Origin: Methyloceanibacter sp.
GTDB lineage: Bacteria > Pseudomonadota > Alphaproteobacteria > Rhizobiales > Methyloligellaceae
Reading direction: 5' to 3'
Length of the DNA: 6,812 nt
Assembly (NCBI GenBank): GCA_022865725.1
Contig: JALHTP010000238.1
Location: 1 to 6,812, forward strand
Position 1 is the stretch's first letter; the number at the start of each line of letters is the position of its first letter. A program made the position numbers and the translations under genes. The notes under the pieces are model-generated. The model was not told where the DNA came from, did no database searches, and was given only the letters and a program-made list of their open reading frames with translations. Below are positions 6,170 to 6,812 of this stretch, one piece after another.

Positions 6170-6812
6170 ATGAGTGCAAGACGAGCCGCACAGTCTGCGG
6201 GAGCCAACGGGCCCCGGCCCCCCGCGCAAGAAAGCCCGCAAACGGTGGGCTTCCTGCTCGTGCCTGGCTTTGCGCTGATGTCCTACACGGCGGCGGTCGA
6301 GCCTTTGCGCGCCGCGAATTTGATCTCGGGCCGGGAGCTTTACCGCTGGTGGCAGGCGGCGCCCGGCGGCAAGCCGGTCATGGCCTCGAACGGCCTCGCC
6401 ATCATCCCCGATTGCGGCACCAACAAAGAGCGCGAGGCGGACATGGTGTTCGTCTGCGCCGGCGGCAATCCGGCGATCTTCGACGACCGCTCCGTGTTCG
6501 CCTGGCTCAGGCGGCTCGCGCGGAAGGGCGTCACCATCGGCGGCATCTCGGGCGGACCCTACGTCCTTGCCAAAGCGGGGCTGCTCGATCAGCGCCGGGC
6601 GACGCTGCATTGGGAGCATCTGCCGGCGTTCCGCGAGGCCTTCCCCGATGTCGCCGTCGTCCCCTCTCTGTTCGAGATCGACGGCAACAGGATCACCTGC
6701 TCGGGCGGCATCTCCGCGCTCGACATGATGGTCGCCATCATCGAGCGCGACCACGGCCGCCAGCTCGCGGCTGCCGTCGGCGACTGGTTCCTGCATACCC
6801 ATATCCGCGAGG
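6170..6812 (+). CDS. GlxA/GbdR-like transcriptional regulator, N-terminal part (3' end outside window)
   Basis: The open frame runs from ATG 6170 to the window edge, giving 214 residues without a stop. From about residue 26 it matches the DJ-1/PfpI-like sensor domain of AraC-family regulators: VGFLLVPGFALMSYTAAVEP (26-45), LYRWW (57-61), PVMASNGLAI (69-78), and GISGGPYVLAKAGLLD (125-140) followed by RRATLHWEH (142-150). The block ITCSGGISALDMMVAIIERD (175-194) ends the sensor domain. The C-terminal AraC helix-turn-helix expected for the family lies past the edge and is not seen. Ser127 occupies the place of the nucleophilic Cys, so the domain should sense a ligand rather than act as an enzyme. 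The RWW...ASNG pattern resembles GbdR/CdhR-type regulators of betaine and carnitine breakdown; together with the divergent soxBDAG this suggests control of sarcosine oxidase. An in-frame TAA at 6152-6154 limits upstream starts. No ribosome binding site precedes the ATG. Confidence 0.9.
   Translation, partial: MSARRAAQSAGANGPRPPAQESPQTVGFLLVPGFALMSYTAAVEPLRAANLISGRELYRWWQAAPGGKPVMASNGLAIIPDCGTNKEREADMVFVCAGGNPAIFDDRSVFAWLRRLARKGVTIGGISGGPYVLAKAGLLDQRRATLHWEHLPAFREAFPDVAVVPSLFEIDGNRITCSGGISALDMMVAIIERDHGRQLAAAVGDWFLHTHIRE

Noticed and set aside
6151..6179. Minus-strand sox promoter with TTGCAC (6179-6174) and AATTAA (6156-6151), 17-bp spacer
   Set aside because: Both boxes match the consensus poorly and the pair overlaps the direct repeats; not strong enough to list as a feature.
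6102..6191. Longer soxB start (GTG 6191, ATG 6161 or ATG 6140)
   Set aside because: The extra residues are not part of the SoxB family N-terminus and the first would overlap the regulator gene. MRYSL at 6101 gives the standard length.
5996..6802. 268-codon minus-strand open frame covering the regulator and the divergent gap
   Set aside because: Most of it is antisense to the regulator and its sequence is shadow-like (Asp/Arg/Gly/His rich). The plus-strand frame there has clear DJ-1-like motifs.

Overview
This window looks chromosomal and comes from a GC-rich alphaproteobacterium, most likely in the Hyphomicrobiales. Three things suggest this: the coding style, the sarcosine oxidase proteins, and a palindromic GGGTGGGCAAAGCG/GCCCACC-type intergenic repeat that I associate from memory with Bradyrhizobium and its relatives. 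I see no mobile element, CRISPR array, tRNA or rRNA.

Layout. Positions 1-45 hold the last 14 codons of an unidentified plus-strand gene ending in a very basic tail, followed by a terminator-like hairpin. Positions 46-230 are noncoding, with two CGATCG-centred palindromes. Positions 231-839 (+) encode a 202-residue exported protein of unknown function built from two copies of one small domain. Positions 840-993 hold a strong 14-bp hairpin and then a compound palindromic repeat whose edge supplies the stop codon of soxG. Positions 994-6101 (-) are a complete, tightly packed soxBDAG operon encoding all four subunits of heterotetrameric sarcosine oxidase. Positions 6102-6169 are a 68-bp divergent regulatory region containing a 21-bp-phased direct repeat. 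From 6170 to the right edge runs the N-terminal part of a GlxA/GbdR-like regulator on the plus strand; the gene is cut by the window end.

How the genes work together. SoxB (flavin subunit), SoxD (zinc subunit), SoxA (NAD- and folate-binding subunit) and SoxG form the cytoplasmic enzyme that demethylates sarcosine. The products are glycine and H2O2, and the methyl carbon is passed to tetrahydrofolate as 5,10-methylene-THF. This is the last step of choline/glycine betaine/dimethylglycine breakdown. The divergent regulator belongs to the family that includes GbdR, and its sensor domain has Ser where related amidotransferases have the nucleophilic Cys, so it is probably a ligand sensor for this pathway. 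The direct repeat between it and soxB has the spacing expected of an AraC-type dimer site.

The operon itself is well known and I see no new multi-gene system. The points worth following up are the candidate operator, the possibly leaderless regulator start, the repeat-derived stop codon of soxG, and the duplicated-domain exported protein.
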